From: Pseudoclavibacter sp. AY1H1
GTDB lineage: Bacteria > Actinomycetota > Actinomycetes > Actinomycetales > Microbacteriaceae
Direction of reading: 5' to 3'
NCBI RefSeq assembly: GCF_002931055.1
Contig: NZ_PSXX01000001.1
Location: 682,001 to 746,000 of the forward strand
Length of the DNA: 64,000 nt
Part shown: positions 34,945 through 46,300 of the stretch, in pieces
Numbering within the stretch: the stretch's first letter is position 1
Layout of the letters: every line of letters starts with the position of its first letter
Translations under genes and position numbers: made by a program
The notes under the pieces: model-generated
Told to the model about the DNA's origin: nothing
Seen by the model: only the letters and a program-made list of their open reading frames with translations
Database searches by the model: none

Positions 34945-36662
34945 TCTCGTTCTCCGATCTTGTCGTTGACTGGCGTCAGGTCGCGGTAGCCATGCGGTGC
35001 GACCTCGGGGTGGTTGAGATCGAACGCCGGACGCTCCGAGCGGATGCGCGGGATGGACGTGAAGTTGTGACGCGGCGGCGGGCAGCTGGTCGCCCACTCG
35101 AGCGAGGAGCCGTAGCCCCACGGGTCGTCGACGGTCACCTTCGGTGCGTTGCGGGCCGTGATGAAGACGTTCAGGAAGAACGGCAGCAGCGAGATCGCGA
35201 GCACGAAGGCGCCGAACGTCGAGAGCTGGTTCATCCACGTGAAGTTGTCTTCGGGCTGGTACGTCGCGTAACGACGCGGCATGCCCATGACGCCGAGCCA
35301 GTGCTGGATGAGGAACGTCATGTGGAAGCCGATGAACAGCAGCCAGAACTGGATCTTGCCGAGGCGCTCGTTGAGCATCTTCCCCGTCCACTTCGGCCAC
35401 CAGAAGAAGAAGCCGGCGAACATGGCGAAGACGATCGTTCCGAAGATCACGTAGTGGAAGTGAGCCACGACGAAGTACGTGTCAGACACGTGGAAGTCGA
35501 GCATCGGCGAGGCCAAGATGACACCCGTCAGGCCACCGAAGACGAAGGTGACGAGGAAGCCGAGCGAGAACAGCATGGGCGTCTCGAACGTGACCGAGCC
35601 ACGCCAGAGCGTTCCCAGCCAGTTGAAGATCTTCACACCGGTCGGCACCGCGATGAGCATCGTCATGAGCGCGAAGAACGGGAGGAGCACGGTGCCCGTC
35701 ACGTACATGTGGTGAGCCCACACGGAGGCGGAGAGCGCCGCGATGGCGATCGTCGCGTAGACGAGGGTCTTGTAGCCGAAGATCGGTTTTCGGCTGAAGG
35801 CCGGGAAGATCTCGGACACGATCCCGAAGAACGGCAGCGCGAGGACGTAGACCTCCGGGTGGCCGAAGAACCAGAACAGGTGCTGGTAGAGGATCGCTCC
35901 CCCGGCCTCGACGTCGTAGATGTGCGTCAGGAACACGCGGTCCATGAGCAGGCCGAACCAGGCAGCCGCGAGAACGGGGAACGCGAACAGCACGAGGATC
36001 GACGTGATCATCGCGTTCCAGGTGAAGATCGGCATGCGCCACATCGTCATGCCAGGTGCGCGCATCGTGATGATCGTCGTGATGAAGTTCACGGCGCCGA
36101 AGATCGTCGCGAATCCTGTCGCCGCGAGCCCGGCAACCCAGAGGTTGCCTCCGACTCCCGGAGAGTAGGTCATCGTCGACAAGGGGACGTAGGCCGTCCA
36201 GCCGAAGGATGCCGCACCTCCCGGCGTGAGGAAGCCACCGACCGCGATGAGCGCGCCGAAGGTGAAGAGCCAGAAAGCGAACGCGTTCAGTCGCGGGAAC
36301 GCGACGTCGGCCGTGCCGATCTGCAAGGGCACGAGCACGTTCGCGAAGCCGGAGAAGAGCGGCGTTCCGAACATGAGCAGCATGATCGTGCCGTGCATCG
36401 TGAACAGCTGGTTGTACTGCTCTTTGGTGTCGATGATCTCCATGCCCGGCTCGAAGAGCTGGGTGCGGATGACCAGTGCCATGACTCCGCCGATGCAGAA
36501 CCAGACAAAGCTCGAGATCAGGTACATGTACCCGATGGTCTTGTGGTCCGTCGAGGTGATCCAGGTGACGAGGACGTTGCCCTTGCGCTCGACAGAGCGG
36601 CTCGGAGCCGTGGTCGCCTCAGAGACCGGGGTGATGCCTGGACGGTTCAGCGTTGACGTCAT
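34941..36662 (-). CDS. ctaD: Cytochrome c oxidase subunit I
   Basis: The 573-aa heme-copper catalytic subunit has twelve helices. Visible landmarks are the heme a ligand region [11 protein letters not shown], the CuB/His-Tyr region [28 protein letters not shown] with the paired CuB histidines (WAHHMYVTG), and HFHYVIFGT near helix X. It reduces O2 and pumps protons. Start ATG 36662, 11 nt after the ctaC stop codon. Confidence 0.96.
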   Translation of the reverse strand: MTSTLNRPGITPVSEATTAPSRSVERKGNVLVTWITSTDHKTIGYMYLISSFVWFCIGGVMALVIRTQLFEPGMEIIDTKEQYNQLFTMHGTIMLLMFGTPLFSGFANVLVPLQIGTADVAFPRLNAFAFWLFTFGALIAVGGFLTPGGAASFGWTAYVPLSTMTYSPGVGGNLWVAGLAATGFATIFGAVNFITTIITMRAPGMTMWRMPIFTWNAMITSILVLFAFPVLAAAWFGLLMDRVFLTHIYDVEAGGAILYQHLFWFFGHPEVYVLALPFFGIVSEIFPAFSRKPIFGYKTLVYATIAIAALSASVWAHHMYVTGTVLLPFFALMTMLIAVPTGVKIFNWLGTLWRGSVTFETPMLFSLGFLVTFVFGGLTGVILASPMLDFHVSDTYFVVAHFHYVIFGTIVFAMFAGFFFWWPKWTGKMLNERLGKIQFWLLFIGFHMTFLIQHWLGVMGMPRRYATYQPEDNFTWMNQLSTFGAFVLAISLLPFFLNVFITARNAPKVTVDDPWGYGSSLEWATSCPPPRHNFTSIPRIRSERPAFDLNHPEVAPHGYRDLTPVNDKIGERE

Positions 36663-36673
36663 TTTCGTCGCCC

Positions 36674-37603
36674 CTATTCCGACTCGTGGTTGAACTCGGG
36701 AACATCAGTGCCCGGAAGGTTCTGGTTGCGGTTGTAGTCGTCGCCGTGGGCGCCGACGTTGCCCGCCGCGCGCAGCTCGGCGATGTAGGCGTTGTACTCG
36801 GCCTGCGAGACGACCTCGACCTGGAAGAGCATCATCGAGTGGTACTCGCCGCACAGCTCGGCGCACTTGCCCATGTAGGTGCCTTCGCGTTCTGGCACGA
36901 ACGACATGGTGTTGGTGTGGCCGGGGATGTTGTCGATCTTGTAGTGGAAGTCGACGACCCAGAAGGAATGGATGACGTCGCGCGACTTGATGTCGAGCGT
37001 GACGTTCGCGCCGACCGGGAGGACGAGCTTGGGCAGCGCTGCCTCGTCGATGGTTCCGGTCGCAGCTCCGCGCTCTCCGTCGACAGACGGCTCGCGGTCT
37101 TCCTGCGCCTGGATGCCCTCGTAGTAGACGCCCGAGTCATACGCGGTGTTGCTGGTCGGCAGGTAGTTGAAGTCCCATGCCCACTGCTTGCCGTAGACCT
37201 CGATCTTCACGTCCTGCTCTTCTTCGGCGAAGTTCGAGACGACAGGAGCCTCTTCTCGCACCGTGAAGGCGAAGAAGCCGGCGACGAGGATGATCGGGAC
37301 CACGGTGAAGAGGATCTCGATGGGCATGTGGTAGCGCAGCTGAGCTGGCAGGCCCTTTTCGCCCTTGCGGCGGCGGTACATCACGGATGCCCAGATGATG
37401 AGCCCCCACGTGATGCCGCCCACGACAAGCAGAATGATCCAGGAGTTGACCCAGAAGTTCGTAAAGGCGTCGGAATGGTTGGTGACGCCGGGGTCACCGG
37501 GCATGTAGCCCCGTAGTTCTTGCGACGTGCAGCCAGCCAGAATCAGAATCAGGGCTGCTGCAATCGGAGCGGCGAACCACTTCACGCGGCGGGTGTCTCG
37601 CAC
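36674..37603 (-). CDS. ctaC: Cytochrome c oxidase subunit II, lipoprotein
   Basis: The N-terminal signal ends with a lipobox (LAGC), two membrane helices follow, and the periplasmic-side cupredoxin domain holds the binuclear CuA centre ([12 protein letters not shown], plus an upstream His in [11 protein letters not shown]). The acidic insert around [12 protein letters not shown] is longer than in proteobacterial proteins. GTG 37603 has GAAAGG six bases upstream and is preferred over the ATG at 37627, which has no ribosome binding site (309 versus 317 aa). First gene of ctaC-ctaD-ctaF. Confidence 0.95.
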   Translation of the reverse strand: MRDTRRVKWFAAPIAAALILILAGCTSQELRGYMPGDPGVTNHSDAFTNFWVNSWIILLVVGGITWGLIIWASVMYRRRKGEKGLPAQLRYHMPIEILFTVVPIILVAGFFAFTVREEAPVVSNFAEEEQDVKIEVYGKQWAWDFNYLPTSNTAYDSGVYYEGIQAQEDREPSVDGERGAATGTIDEAALPKLVLPVGANVTLDIKSRDVIHSFWVVDFHYKIDNIPGHTNTMSFVPEREGTYMGKCAELCGEYHSMMLFQVEVVSQAEYNAYIAELRAAGNVGAHGDDYNRNQNLPGTDVPEFNHESE

Positions 37604-37689
37604 GGCAAACCTTTCGAGGTGACGCATACAGGTTGCTGTCAGTCTAGTGGGAATCTCGCGGGCGAACGACTCGGGGCGCGCGGAGACGA

Positions 37690-37722
37690 CGAAACGGCGC
37701 GGTCAAAGACCACGCCGTTTCG
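37690..37722 (-). terminator. Hairpin between erpA and ctaC
   Basis: A 15-bp stem with one mismatch (arms 37690-37704 and 37708-37722, loop AAA) lies 33 bases past the erpA stop and about 87 bases before the ctaC start; it probably ends erpA transcription. Confidence 0.7.
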
Positions 37723-37755
37723 GGTGTGTCGCGGGGCGCCGCCCCGCGTGTCGGG

Positions 37756-38121
37756 TCAGTGGAACGAATCGCCACAGGCACAGGATCCCTGCGCGCTCGG
37801 GTTGTCGATCGTGAAGCCCTGCTTCTGGATCGTGTCTTCGAAGTCGATCTTCGCGCTGTCAAGGTAGGGGACGCTCATCGGATCGACGATGACTTCCACT
37901 CCGTCGAAGTCGACGGTCGCGTCGCCGTCGAGGATGCGCTCGTCGAAGAACAGCTGGTAGATCAGCCCGGAGCAGCCACCAGGCTGCACGGCGATGCGGA
38001 GGCGGAGCCCGCCCTCGCTCTCCTGGCCGATGAGGTTCTTGATCTTGTCGAGGGCCGCCTGCGTGAGGGTCACGGAGTGCGTGGCCTCGCTCACGGTGAT
38101 GCCTTCAAGAACTGCGCTCAT
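37756..38121 (-). CDS. erpA: Iron-sulfur cluster insertion protein ErpA / A-type carrier
   Basis: The 121-aa HesB/IscA-family protein has the three cluster-binding cysteines: one in GGCSGL and two in GSCACGDSF at the C-terminus. It carries Fe-S clusters to target apoproteins; QcrA nearby is a plausible client. AGGAG lies six bases before the ATG. It is monocistronic, between the dipeptidase and ctaC genes. Confidence 0.92.
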   Translation of the reverse strand: MSAVLEGITVSEATHSVTLTQAALDKIKNLIGQESEGGLRLRIAVQPGGCSGLIYQLFFDERILDGDATVDFDGVEVIVDPMSVPYLDSAKIDFEDTIQKQGFTIDNPSAQGSCACGDSFH

Positions 38122-38221
38122 TGATTCTCCTCGTGCTGCTCGGCGGGACGACGTGCTCCCGCGCTCTTCACGTCGATAACGGCGTATGAGCCAAGGATAT
38201 TCCTCCCACGCACGAATCGCA

Positions 38222-39640
38222 TCACCGGATGTCCGCGTCAGGGCGCGCGAAGCGGTGCAGGAACAGCGCCTCAGCCGAGATCGCCCGGCGGAGCACCCCG
38301 AGGTCCTGCGACTCGTTCGGGCTGTGTGCCATCGTCGCCGGATCCTCGACTCCGGTCACCAGGATCTCCGCCTCCGGGTACACCTCGGCGAGCGCGGCGA
38401 TGAAGGGGATCGATCCCCCGATGCCCGTCTCCGCCGGCTGGGCGCCCCATCCGTCCTCCATCGCGGTCTTCATGAGACCGACGGCTGGTCCGGCCGTGTC
38501 GACGAGGAACGGCTGCCCCAGGTCCGGCTGGGTGATCTCGATGTGCGCCCCGAACGGCGCATGCTCGCGAAGGTGGCGCTCGATGGCCTCGAACGCGCGC
38601 GCGGCGTCGTCGCCAGGCGCGATGCGGGCGGACAGGCGCACCGAGACCGCTGGGAGGAGCGTGTTCGAGGCCTCGTCGACGCTCGGCGCGTCGATGCCCG
38701 TGATCGTGATCGCTGGCTGGTTCCAGAGCCGGTCGTGGACCGTGCCGGTGCCGATCGTGGTGACGCCCTCGAGCAGTTCCGCGTCACGGCGCACGTCGGA
38801 CTCATCGCCCCCGGAGGGTCCGTCGGCACGCGAGCCGAGCCCGGTGACCGCGACGGCTCCGCGCTCGTCCCAGAGGGAGTCGAGGAGCCGGACGGTCGCG
38901 AGCATCGCATCCGGCACCGCTCCCCCCAGCATGCCGGAGTGCGAGGCGTGGCCGAGCGTTCTCACGGTCACCTTCATCGTCACGTTGCCGCGCAGCGAGA
39001 CGGTCAGGCCGGGGATGCTCGTGGACGGGTTGTCGCTGTCCGCGACGATGATGGCGTCAGCGCCGAGGGCCGCCTTGTGCTTCTCGAGGAAGTCGGCGAA
39101 GCTCCGCGAGCCGTTCTCCTCCTCGCCCTCGATGAACACCGAGATGCCGATCTTGGGTCGGCCGGCTGTCGCCGCGCTGAGCGCCTCGACAGCCGCGATG
39201 TGGGCCATGACCCCTGCCTTGTCGTCGCTTGCGCCACGGCCGTAGAGGCGGCCGTCCCGCAGCGTGGGCTCGAACGGCGGGGTCCGCCAGTCGTCGGCGC
39301 TGCCCTGCGGCTGCACGTCGTGGTGCGCGTAGAGGAGAACCGTCGGCTGGCCGGGCTCCGCCGCCCGCGTTGCGATCACCGCGGGCTGCCCTGCATAACC
39401 GTCGGCGGTCTCGACGCCGTCGATGTCCACGGATTCGAACACCCCCGTCTCGCGGAGCAGCTCGGCGGTGCGCTCGGCACTGCGTCGCACGTGGACTCGA
39501 TCGAACGCATCCCAGGACACCGATGGAATGCGGACGAGCCCGGCGAGCCGCGCGATCGTGGTCGGAAAGCGGTCCTCCACAGCTCGGAGGAGGGCCTGTT
39601 CCTGGTCATGTGCATCGAGTGGGGCATCGGAGAGTGTCAT
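38222..39640 (-). CDS. M20-family metallopeptidase (dipeptidase)
   Basis: The 472-aa protein has the M20 dizinc signature: LLYAHHDVQP (first metal His and catalytic Asp), RGASDDKAG (bridging Asp), FIEGEEENGS (Glu general base) and DSDNPS. The insert domain for dimerisation lies around residues 210-340. The C-terminal metal His is not clear to me. Such enzymes cleave dipeptides or N-acyl amino acids. It diverges from the DUF3043-type gene; an overlapping pair of -10 elements lies between them, and TAGCCT seven bases before the ATG suggests a leaderless transcript. Confidence 0.9.
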   Translation of the reverse strand: MTLSDAPLDAHDQEQALLRAVEDRFPTTIARLAGLVRIPSVSWDAFDRVHVRRSAERTAELLRETGVFESVDIDGVETADGYAGQPAVIATRAAEPGQPTVLLYAHHDVQPQGSADDWRTPPFEPTLRDGRLYGRGASDDKAGVMAHIAAVEALSAATAGRPKIGISVFIEGEEENGSRSFADFLEKHKAALGADAIIVADSDNPSTSIPGLTVSLRGNVTMKVTVRTLGHASHSGMLGGAVPDAMLATVRLLDSLWDERGAVAVTGLGSRADGPSGGDESDVRRDAELLEGVTTIGTGTVHDRLWNQPAITITGIDAPSVDEASNTLLPAVSVRLSARIAPGDDAARAFEAIERHLREHAPFGAHIEITQPDLGQPFLVDTAGPAVGLMKTAMEDGWGAQPAETGIGGSIPFIAALAEVYPEAEILVTGVEDPATMAHSPNESQDLGVLRRAISAEALFLHRFARPDADIR

Positions 39641-39646
39641 AGCGGT

Positions 39647-39653
39647 TAGGCTA
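39647..39653. promoter_or_regulatory. Overlapping divergent -10 elements
   Basis: TTAGGCTAA (39646-39654) reads TAGGCT on the plus strand and TAGCCT on the minus strand, one base apart. It serves both the M20 gene (start 39640) and the DUF3043 gene (start 39681). Confidence 0.45.
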
Positions 39654-39680
39654 AATCACCCAGAGTTCTTGAGAGGCATC

Positions 39681-40265
39681 ATGTCGAAGCACGAGTCCAA
39701 GAGCGCCGAGACAGTGTCGCTTCCCGCGAAGAGTCCGGCCAAGAAGCAGCAGCCGACCCCCACGAGGCGCGAGCGCGAGGCGCAGAACCTGCGTCCCCTC
39801 GTCCCCGAAGACCGCAAACAGGCCAAGCGCGAGATGCAGGCGAAGGTGCGCATCGAGCAGGCCAAGGCACGTGAGGGGCTCGCCAAGGGCGACGACCGCT
39901 ACCTCCGTCCCACCGAGCGCGGCCCGCAGAAGCGCTTCATGCGCAACTACATCGATGCGCGGTACTCGATCGGCGAGCTCCTGCTCCCGATGATGTTCCT
40001 CGTCATCTTCGCCACCTTCATCCCGAGCCAGTCCGTCGGCATCTGGGCCATGAGCTTCATCTGGGCCTTCCTCGCCGTCTGCGTGCTCGAGGCCGTCATG
40101 ATCGCGAACATCATCAAGCGACGCATCGCCGCGGTCGTCGGCAAGGACAAGGTCGAGAAGGGCATCATGATCGGCACGATCGCCCGGAGCCTGCAGCTTC
40201 GCGTCATGCGCATGCCGAAGTCGCAGGTCAAGCGCGGCGCGAAGATCGAGTTCACGGGCAAGTAG
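39681..40265 (+). CDS. DUF3043-type membrane protein (194 aa)
   Basis: A highly charged N-terminal half (Lys/Arg/Glu-rich, PTRREREAQNLRPLVPEDRKQAKREM) is followed by the segment RFMRNYIDARYSIGELLLP, two membrane helices (about 103-120 and 126-145) and a basic tail. This layout and the RNYIDAR motif match the DUF3043 family, which is nearly confined to actinobacteria and has no known function. GAGAGG precedes the ATG; the open frame further upstream is not coding. Confidence 0.85.
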   Translation: MSKHESKSAETVSLPAKSPAKKQQPTPTRREREAQNLRPLVPEDRKQAKREMQAKVRIEQAKAREGLAKGDDRYLRPTERGPQKRFMRNYIDARYSIGELLLPMMFLVIFATFIPSQSVGIWAMSFIWAFLAVCVLEAVMIANIIKRRIAAVVGKDKVEKGIMIGTIARSLQLRVMRMPKSQVKRGAKIEFTGK

Positions 40266-40315
40266 CCCTCGCCGGGACGGGCCTGCTCGTCTGCAGGACT
40301 CAGAAACCACAAGAA

Positions 40316-40352
40316 CTCGACCCCGCAGAACCTCGACACCGCAGAAACTCGA
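40316..40352. repeat. Two copies of a 16-bp direct repeat before a hairpin
   Basis: CTCGAC(C/A)CCGCAGAA(C/A) occurs at 40316-40331 and 40332-40347 and begins a third time at 40348, in the trailer of the DUF3043 gene. Confidence 0.7.
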
Positions 40353-40383
40353 AGGCCCGAACGGTATTCCGCTCGGGCCTTCG
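40350..40383. terminator. Hairpin between the DUF3043 gene and pyrD
   Basis: An 11-bp perfect stem (arms 40350-40360 and 40373-40383), with an inner CGG/CCG extension after one mismatch, lies between converging genes. Confidence 0.75.
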
Positions 40384-40477
40384 CTGTTTCACAATCTAGA
40401 CCTGCTCGGGGCCCAGCAGGTGTCAGCTGCCTGAGAATCGCGAAGACGGCACGATCTGCGAGCAGCGAGGCCCGGGC

Positions 40478-41509
40478 TCAGCGCCTCAGGCGCGCGAGCC
40501 CCCTGTTGATGCTGGCTGCCCAGCCGGGGCCGGCATAGAGGAACTCCGTGTACCCCTGCACGAGCGTCGCGCCGGCGTCGAGACGCCGCTGCACTTCGGC
40601 GGCGTCGGCGACACCTCCGACGGAGATGATGCAGAGGCGGTCCCCCGCCGTCTCTTTGACGGTGCGCAGCACCTCGAAGGAGCGTTCCGTGAGCGGGCGT
40701 CCAGAGAGGCCTCCTGCGCCGAACGCCTCGACGACCCGCGAGGATGTGCGCAGCCCCGCCCTCGAGATCGTCGTGTTCGCGGCGATGACGCCAGCGAGCC
40801 CCTCGTCGATGGCCAGCTGCGTCACTTCGCGGATCTCGCCGTCCGTGAGGTCTGGTGCGATCTTGACCAGCAGCGGCACGTCTGGCGCAGCCTCACGGGC
40901 TGCCCGCAGGATGGGCGTGAGGGACTCGAGCGACTGCAGGCTGCGCAGGCCTGGCGTGTTCGGCGATGAGACGTTGACGACCAGGTAGTCGGCGACGTCC
41001 TTCACCGCCGATGCGGCTGCGGCGTAGTCGAGGTGCGCATCCTCTGCTTCGGTGGTCTTGTTCTTGCCGATGTTGACGCCGACGATGACGGTGCGGTTTC
41101 GGCGAGCCGCGATGTTCGCCGCCGCGAGCTCGGCGCCCCGGTTGTTGAAGCCCATGCGGTTGATGAGCGCGCCATCTGCGACGAGCCTGAAGAGGCGCGG
41201 GCCGGGATTCCCCGGCTGTGGGCGCGGCGTGACCGTGCCGACCTCGACGTGCCCGAAACCGAGGGCCGCAAGCCCGTCGATGTCTTCCGCGTCCTTGTCG
41301 AATCCTGCTGCGAGACCGAACGGCGATGCGAAGCGAAGTCCCATCGTCTCGACCGCCAGCGACTCGCCGGGGGCCGTGAACGTCGACGTCACCCTGGCCG
41401 GGATGCGACGCCCGAGAGTCCTGATGACGCCCGACGCGAGGGCGTGGGCACGCTCCGTGTCCATCTTCGACAGCACGTGGGTGAAGAGCAGGCGGTACGC
41501 GGCGTTCAT
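40478..41509 (-). CDS. pyrD: Dihydroorotate dehydrogenase (quinone), class 2
   Basis: The 343-aa protein oxidises dihydroorotate to orotate with menaquinone as acceptor. Class 2 features are the N-terminal amphipathic membrane-binding helices (residues 1-40), the FMN segment [16 protein letters not shown], and the catalytic serine loop [11 protein letters not shown]. Further motifs are [14 protein letters not shown] and IISVGGV. The start overlaps the nrdR stop as ATGA (41506-41509). Confidence 0.95.
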   Translation of the reverse strand: MNAAYRLLFTHVLSKMDTERAHALASGVIRTLGRRIPARVTSTFTAPGESLAVETMGLRFASPFGLAAGFDKDAEDIDGLAALGFGHVEVGTVTPRPQPGNPGPRLFRLVADGALINRMGFNNRGAELAAANIAARRNRTVIVGVNIGKNKTTEAEDAHLDYAAAASAVKDVADYLVVNVSSPNTPGLRSLQSLESLTPILRAAREAAPDVPLLVKIAPDLTDGEIREVTQLAIDEGLAGVIAANTTISRAGLRTSSRVVEAFGAGGLSGRPLTERSFEVLRTVKETAGDRLCIISVGGVADAAEVQRRLDAGATLVQGYTEFLYAGPGWAASINRGLARLRR

Positions 41510-42015
41510 CTGACCTCTTCCTCGATGGTGGGCTCGCCGTCGGCAGACTCCGTGGCGTACTGCGCCCTGATGCCGTCCTCGTGCATCTGCTCGATGGCGG
41601 CTCGGAAGTCATCGAGGCTAGCGAAGCCCTGGTAGACGCTCGCGAACCTCAGGTACGCGACATCGTCGAGCTCGCGCAGCGGTGGCAGGATCGCGAGCCC
41701 GATGTCGTTGGCCTCGATCTGGGATGCCCCCGTCGACCTGATGCTCTCCTCGACCCGCTGGGCCAGCAGAGCGAGATCGGTGTCGGTGACAGGCCTCCCC
41801 TGGCATGCCTTGCGCACGCCGGCGACGACCTTGTCTCTCGAGAAAGACTCGACGACGCCATTGCGCTTGATCACCGCGAGGCTCGCCGTCTCGGTCGTCG
41901 AGAAACGGCGACCGCATTCGGGGCACTGCCGCCTGCGACGGATCGCGAAGCCGTCGTCGCTGGTCCGCGAGTCGATGACCCTCGAGTCGGGGTGCCGGCA
42001 GAATGGGCAATGCAT
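41506..42015 (-). CDS. nrdR: Transcriptional repressor NrdR
   Basis: The 169-aa protein has the N-terminal zinc ribbon (CPFC and CPEC, residues 3-34) and an ATP-cone domain (about 47-137, [20 protein letters not shown]). It senses ATP/dATP and represses ribonucleotide-reductase genes, which are not in this window. It lies between hisD and pyrD with 1-base and 4-base overlaps. The C-terminal tail is acidic. Confidence 0.95.
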   Translation of the reverse strand: MHCPFCRHPDSRVIDSRTSDDGFAIRRRRQCPECGRRFSTTETASLAVIKRNGVVESFSRDKVVAGVRKACQGRPVTDTDLALLAQRVEESIRSTGASQIEANDIGLAILPPLRELDDVAYLRFASVYQGFASLDDFRAAIEQMHEDGIRAQYATESADGEPTIEEEVR

Positions 42016-43319
42016 CAGCTGAACCTCGCCGTCACTGCTTCGCCGTGCGCGGGCAGGTCCTCAGCTTCGGCGAGCGCCACGACGTGGCCGCTCACCGTCC
42101 GCAGGGCCTCTCGGTCATAGCGGATGACCTGCTGCGGCCGCAGGAACGTGTGTGCCCCGAGGCCGGGCGTGTGGGCGGCCTGCCCTCCCGTCGGGAGCAC
42201 GTGGTTCGACCCAGCGAGGTAGTCGCCGAGGCTCACGGGCGAGTTCGCCCCCATGAAGATCGCACCGGCGTTGTGGAGCGTCGCGAGCACGGCCTCCGGC
42301 TCACGGGTCTGCACTTCGAGGTGCTCGGGTGCGTACGCGTTCGAGACCACGGCCCCCGCGGCGAGGTCGTCGACGAGGATGAGCGCGGACTGGCGTCCGC
42401 CGAGCGAGGTGCGGACCCGTTCGGCGTGCTTCGTGGACGCGGCTCTGGCGGCGACACGCTCGAGCACTCGTTCGGCCCACTCGGGGTCCGGCGTGACGAG
42501 GAGGGCCGAGGCGAGTTCGTCGTGCTCGGCCTGGCTGACGAGGTCGGCGGCGACGTGGTCGGGATCCGCCGAGTCGTCCGCGAGCACGAGGATCTCGGTG
42601 GGTCCGGCCTCGGAGTCGATGCCCACGAACGACTGCACGATGCGCTTCGCAGCCGCCACGTAGACGTTGCCAGGGCCCGTGATGACCTCGACGGGCTCGA
42701 GGCCGATGTCCGGGACGCCGTGTGCCAGCGCACCGATCGCGCCGGCCCCGCCCATGGCGTAGACCTCCGTGATGCCGAGCAGGCCAGCCGCACCGAGGAT
42801 CGTCGGGTGGACGCTCCCGCCGAATTCGCGCTGAGGCGGCGACGCGATGGCGATGGATCTCACCCCGGCGGCCGCGGCCGCGCAGACGTTCATGACGACG
42901 CTCGACGGATACACGGCCTTGCCGCCTGGCACGTACAGGCCCACTCGGGCGACGGGGTGCCAGCGGAGCTCGACGATGGCGCCGTCGCCGAGCGTCGTCA
43001 CACGCGGCGCGGGGACCTGGGCCGCGGATCCGGCTCGAACCCGCTCGATCATGGCCTCCAGGCCAGCGCGAACCCGAGGGTCGAGGCCAGCCGTCGCTTC
43101 GTCGATGGCCTCCTGGGGGACCCGCAGATGGGGTGGCTCGACGCCGTCGAGTCGAAGGGCCTGCTCCCGGAGGGCGGCCCCGCCCTCGTCACGGACCGCG
43201 GAGATGAGCTCCGCTGCCGTGCCGAGGGCGCGCGTCACGTCGAGCTCGGCACGAGGGAGGATGTTCCGAAGCTCGGAGGCGCTGAGCGCAGAACCACGCA
43301 GATCGATGAGTTGCATCAT
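42015..43319 (-). CDS. hisD: Histidinol dehydrogenase
   Basis: HisD performs the last two oxidations of histidine synthesis using NAD+ and zinc. Visible landmarks are [38 protein letters not shown], and the zinc/catalytic segment SQAEHDELA with NAYAPEHLE and [10 protein letters not shown] near the C-terminus. Adjacent ATG codons at 43319 and 43316 both fit GGAG upstream; the downstream one is an equally good choice. The stop overlaps the nrdR start by one base. Confidence 0.95.
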   Translation of the reverse strand: MMQLIDLRGSALSASELRNILPRAELDVTRALGTAAELISAVRDEGGAALREQALRLDGVEPPHLRVPQEAIDEATAGLDPRVRAGLEAMIERVRAGSAAQVPAPRVTTLGDGAIVELRWHPVARVGLYVPGGKAVYPSSVVMNVCAAAAAGVRSIAIASPPQREFGGSVHPTILGAAGLLGITEVYAMGGAGAIGALAHGVPDIGLEPVEVITGPGNVYVAAAKRIVQSFVGIDSEAGPTEILVLADDSADPDHVAADLVSQAEHDELASALLVTPDPEWAERVLERVAARAASTKHAERVRTSLGGRQSALILVDDLAAGAVVSNAYAPEHLEVQTREPEAVLATLHNAGAIFMGANSPVSLGDYLAGSNHVLPTGGQAAHTPGLGAHTFLRPQQVIRYDREALRTVSGHVVALAEAEDLPAHGEAVTARFS

Positions 43320-43382
43320 GGTTTCTCCATCGTAGTCAGGCAGGAGGGAGTGCCGTCGCGAGAGCAACGGCCGAGGTGGGCT

Positions 43383-46300
43383 CTACTCCAGGCAGCTCGG
43401 CCCGAGGAGCGCCTTGAGCTCCCCGTAGAGGTCCTGCGTGATGCGCACGCGGTGCGGCAGCTCGAAGCGGCGGATGACACCGGGAGTCCGAAGCCTGAGC
43501 CGCACCTCGCTCTCGCCCGAGTGCCGCCGCAGCACCTTTCCGAGTGCATCCACGACGGGCTCGGTGGCGCGCGTGTCCGGGATCGTGAGCGTCAGCGTGC
43601 CGGCATCCTCGGCCGCGGAGATCTTCGGCAGGGTCAGCCCCTGCGCGTGGAGGTTCATGCCGTCGTCTCTCTTCGAGACACGGCCCTTGACGGCCACGAT
43701 CACGTCTCCCTGGAGCTGCGTCTGGAACTCCTGGTAGGTCTTGCCCATGAACATCACGGTCATGGTGCCGCCGAAGTCCTCGACCTCGATCATGCCGTAT
43801 GGGTTGCCCGAGTTGCGGGCGACCCGGTGCTGCACGCTCGTGATGAGGCCAGCGATCGTCACCTGGGAGCCGTCTTCGAGGTTCTCGGCCTGCGTGAGGT
43901 CGAGGATGCTCGTCGTCGCGAGCTTCGCGAGGTCGCGCTCGAGACCCGCGAGCGGATGGTCGGACACGTAGAGCCCGAGCATGTCGCGCTCGAAGGCGAG
44001 CTTGTCTCTGCGGTTGAACTCGGGGCGGACGGGAACGTCGTCCTCCTCCGCCTCGAACTCGTCGAGTCCCGCGAACAGGTCGACCTGGCCGTGCGCCTCG
44101 TTCCGCTTCCGCGAGACCGCGACGTCGATGGCGTTCTCGTGGACCTCGACGAGCGCGCGGCGGGTGTTGCCGAGCGAGTCGAACGCGCCCGCCTTGATGA
44201 GCGACTCGACGGTGCGCTTGTTCGCCACCGTCGTCGGCACCTTCTTCAGGAAGTCGTGGAAGGACGTGAACGCCGTCTTCGACTCCCTGGCCTTCTGGAT
44301 CTCCTCGACCACGTTCGCGCCCACGTTGCGGACGGCGCCGAGGCCGAAGCGGATGTCCTCGCCGACCGCCGAGAAGTTGACGAAGGACTCGTTGACGTCC
44401 GGTGCGAGCACGGTGATGCCCATGCGGCGGCATTCGTTGAGGTACATGGCGAGCTTGTCGCGGGAGTCGCCGACGCTGGTGAGGAGGGCGGCCATGTACT
44501 CAGCCGGGTAGTGCGCCTTGAGGTAGGCGGTCCAATAGGAGACCACCCCGTAGGCCGCGGAGTGCGCCTTGTTGAAGGCGTAGTCGGAGAAGGGCAGCAG
44601 GATGTCCCAGAGCATCTTGACCGCTTCGTCGGAGAAGCCGTTCGCGTGCATGCCGCCCTGGAAGCCAGCGAACTGCTTGTCCAGCTCCGACTTCTTCTTC
44701 TTGCCCATCGCTCGACGCAGGATGTCTGCCTGGCCGAGGGAGAACCCCGCGACCTTCTGCGCGATGGCCATGACCTGCTCCTGATAGATGATCAGGCCGT
44801 AGCTGGTGGAGAGGATCTCCTTGAGGGGCTCCTCGAGCTGCGGGTGGATCGGCGTGATCTCCTGCTCGCCGTTCTTGCGCAGCGCGTAGTTGATGTGCGA
44901 GTTCGCGCCCATGGGGCCCGGGCGGTACAGCGCGATGACGGCCGAGATGTCCTCGAAGTTGTCGGGCTTGAGCAGACGCAGGAGCGATCGCATCGGGCCA
45001 CCGTCGAGCTGGAACACGCCGAGCGTGTCTCCGCGGGTCAGCAGCTCGTAGGCGCCGACGTCGTCGAGTTCGAGATCTTCCAGAACGAGGTCGATGTCGC
45101 GGTTCGCCTTGATGTTGACCAGCGCGTCGCTCACGATCGTGAGGTTGCGCAGGCCGAGGAAGTCCATCTTGATCAGACCGAGGGACTCGCTCGCCGGGTA
45201 GTCGAACTGCGTGACGATCTGGCCGTCCTGCTCCCGCTTCATGATCGGGATGATGTCGATCAGCGGATCGCTCGACATGATCACGCCAGCCGCGTGCACG
45301 CCCCACTGGCGCTTGAGGTTCTCGAGGCCACTCGCCGTGTCGAAGACCTTCTTCGCGTCCGGGTTGCTCTCGATGAAGGCGCGCATCTCGGAAGCCTCCG
45401 AGTAGCGCTTGTGCTCCTTGTCGAAGATGCCGCTGAGCGGGATGTCCTTGCCCATGACGGCCGCCGGCATCGCCTTCGTGAGCTGGTCGCCCATGGAGAA
45501 CGGGTAGCCGAGCACGCGCGACGCGTCCTTCAGGGCCTGCTTCGCCTTGATGGTGCCGTACGTCACGATCTGCGCGACGCGCTCCGAGCCGTACTTCTCG
45601 GTGACGTACTTGATGACCTCGGACCTGCGGCGATCATCGAAGTCGACGTCGAAGTCGGGCATGGAGACGCGGTCAGGGTTGAGGAAGCGCTCGAAGATGA
45701 GGCCGTGGCGCAGCGGGTCGAGGTCGGTGATGCCCATAGCGTAGGCGGCCATGGACCCAGCACCGGATCCACGGCCGGGGCCGACGCGGATGCCGTTGTC
45801 CTTCGCCCAGTTGATGAAGTCGGCGACGACGAGGAAGTAGCCGGGGAAGCCCATCTGGTTGATGACGCCGATCTCGTAGTCGGCCTGCTTGCGCACGTCG
45901 CTCGGGATCCCACCCGGGTAGCGCTTGCCGAGGCCGGTGTCGACCTCCTTGATGAACCAGCTGCTCTCCGTCTCGCCCTCTGGCACGGGGAAGCGCGGCA
46001 TGTAGTTGGCGCTCTCGTCGAACTCCGCGGAGCAGCGCTCGGCGATGAGCAGCGTGTTGTCGCACGCCTCAGGGTGGTCGCGGAAGATGGCGCGCATCTC
46101 GGCGGCCGACTTGAGGTAGTACCCCGTGCCGGAGAACTGGAAGCGGTTCGGGTCGTCCATGGTCGACCCGGACTGGACGCAGAGGAGCGCAGAGTGGCTG
46201 TCGGCATCGTGCGAGTGCGTGTAGTGGAGGTCGTTCGTCGCGACCAGCGGAAGGCCGAGGTCCTTCGCGAGCTTGAGCAGGTCGGGCATGACACGGCGCT

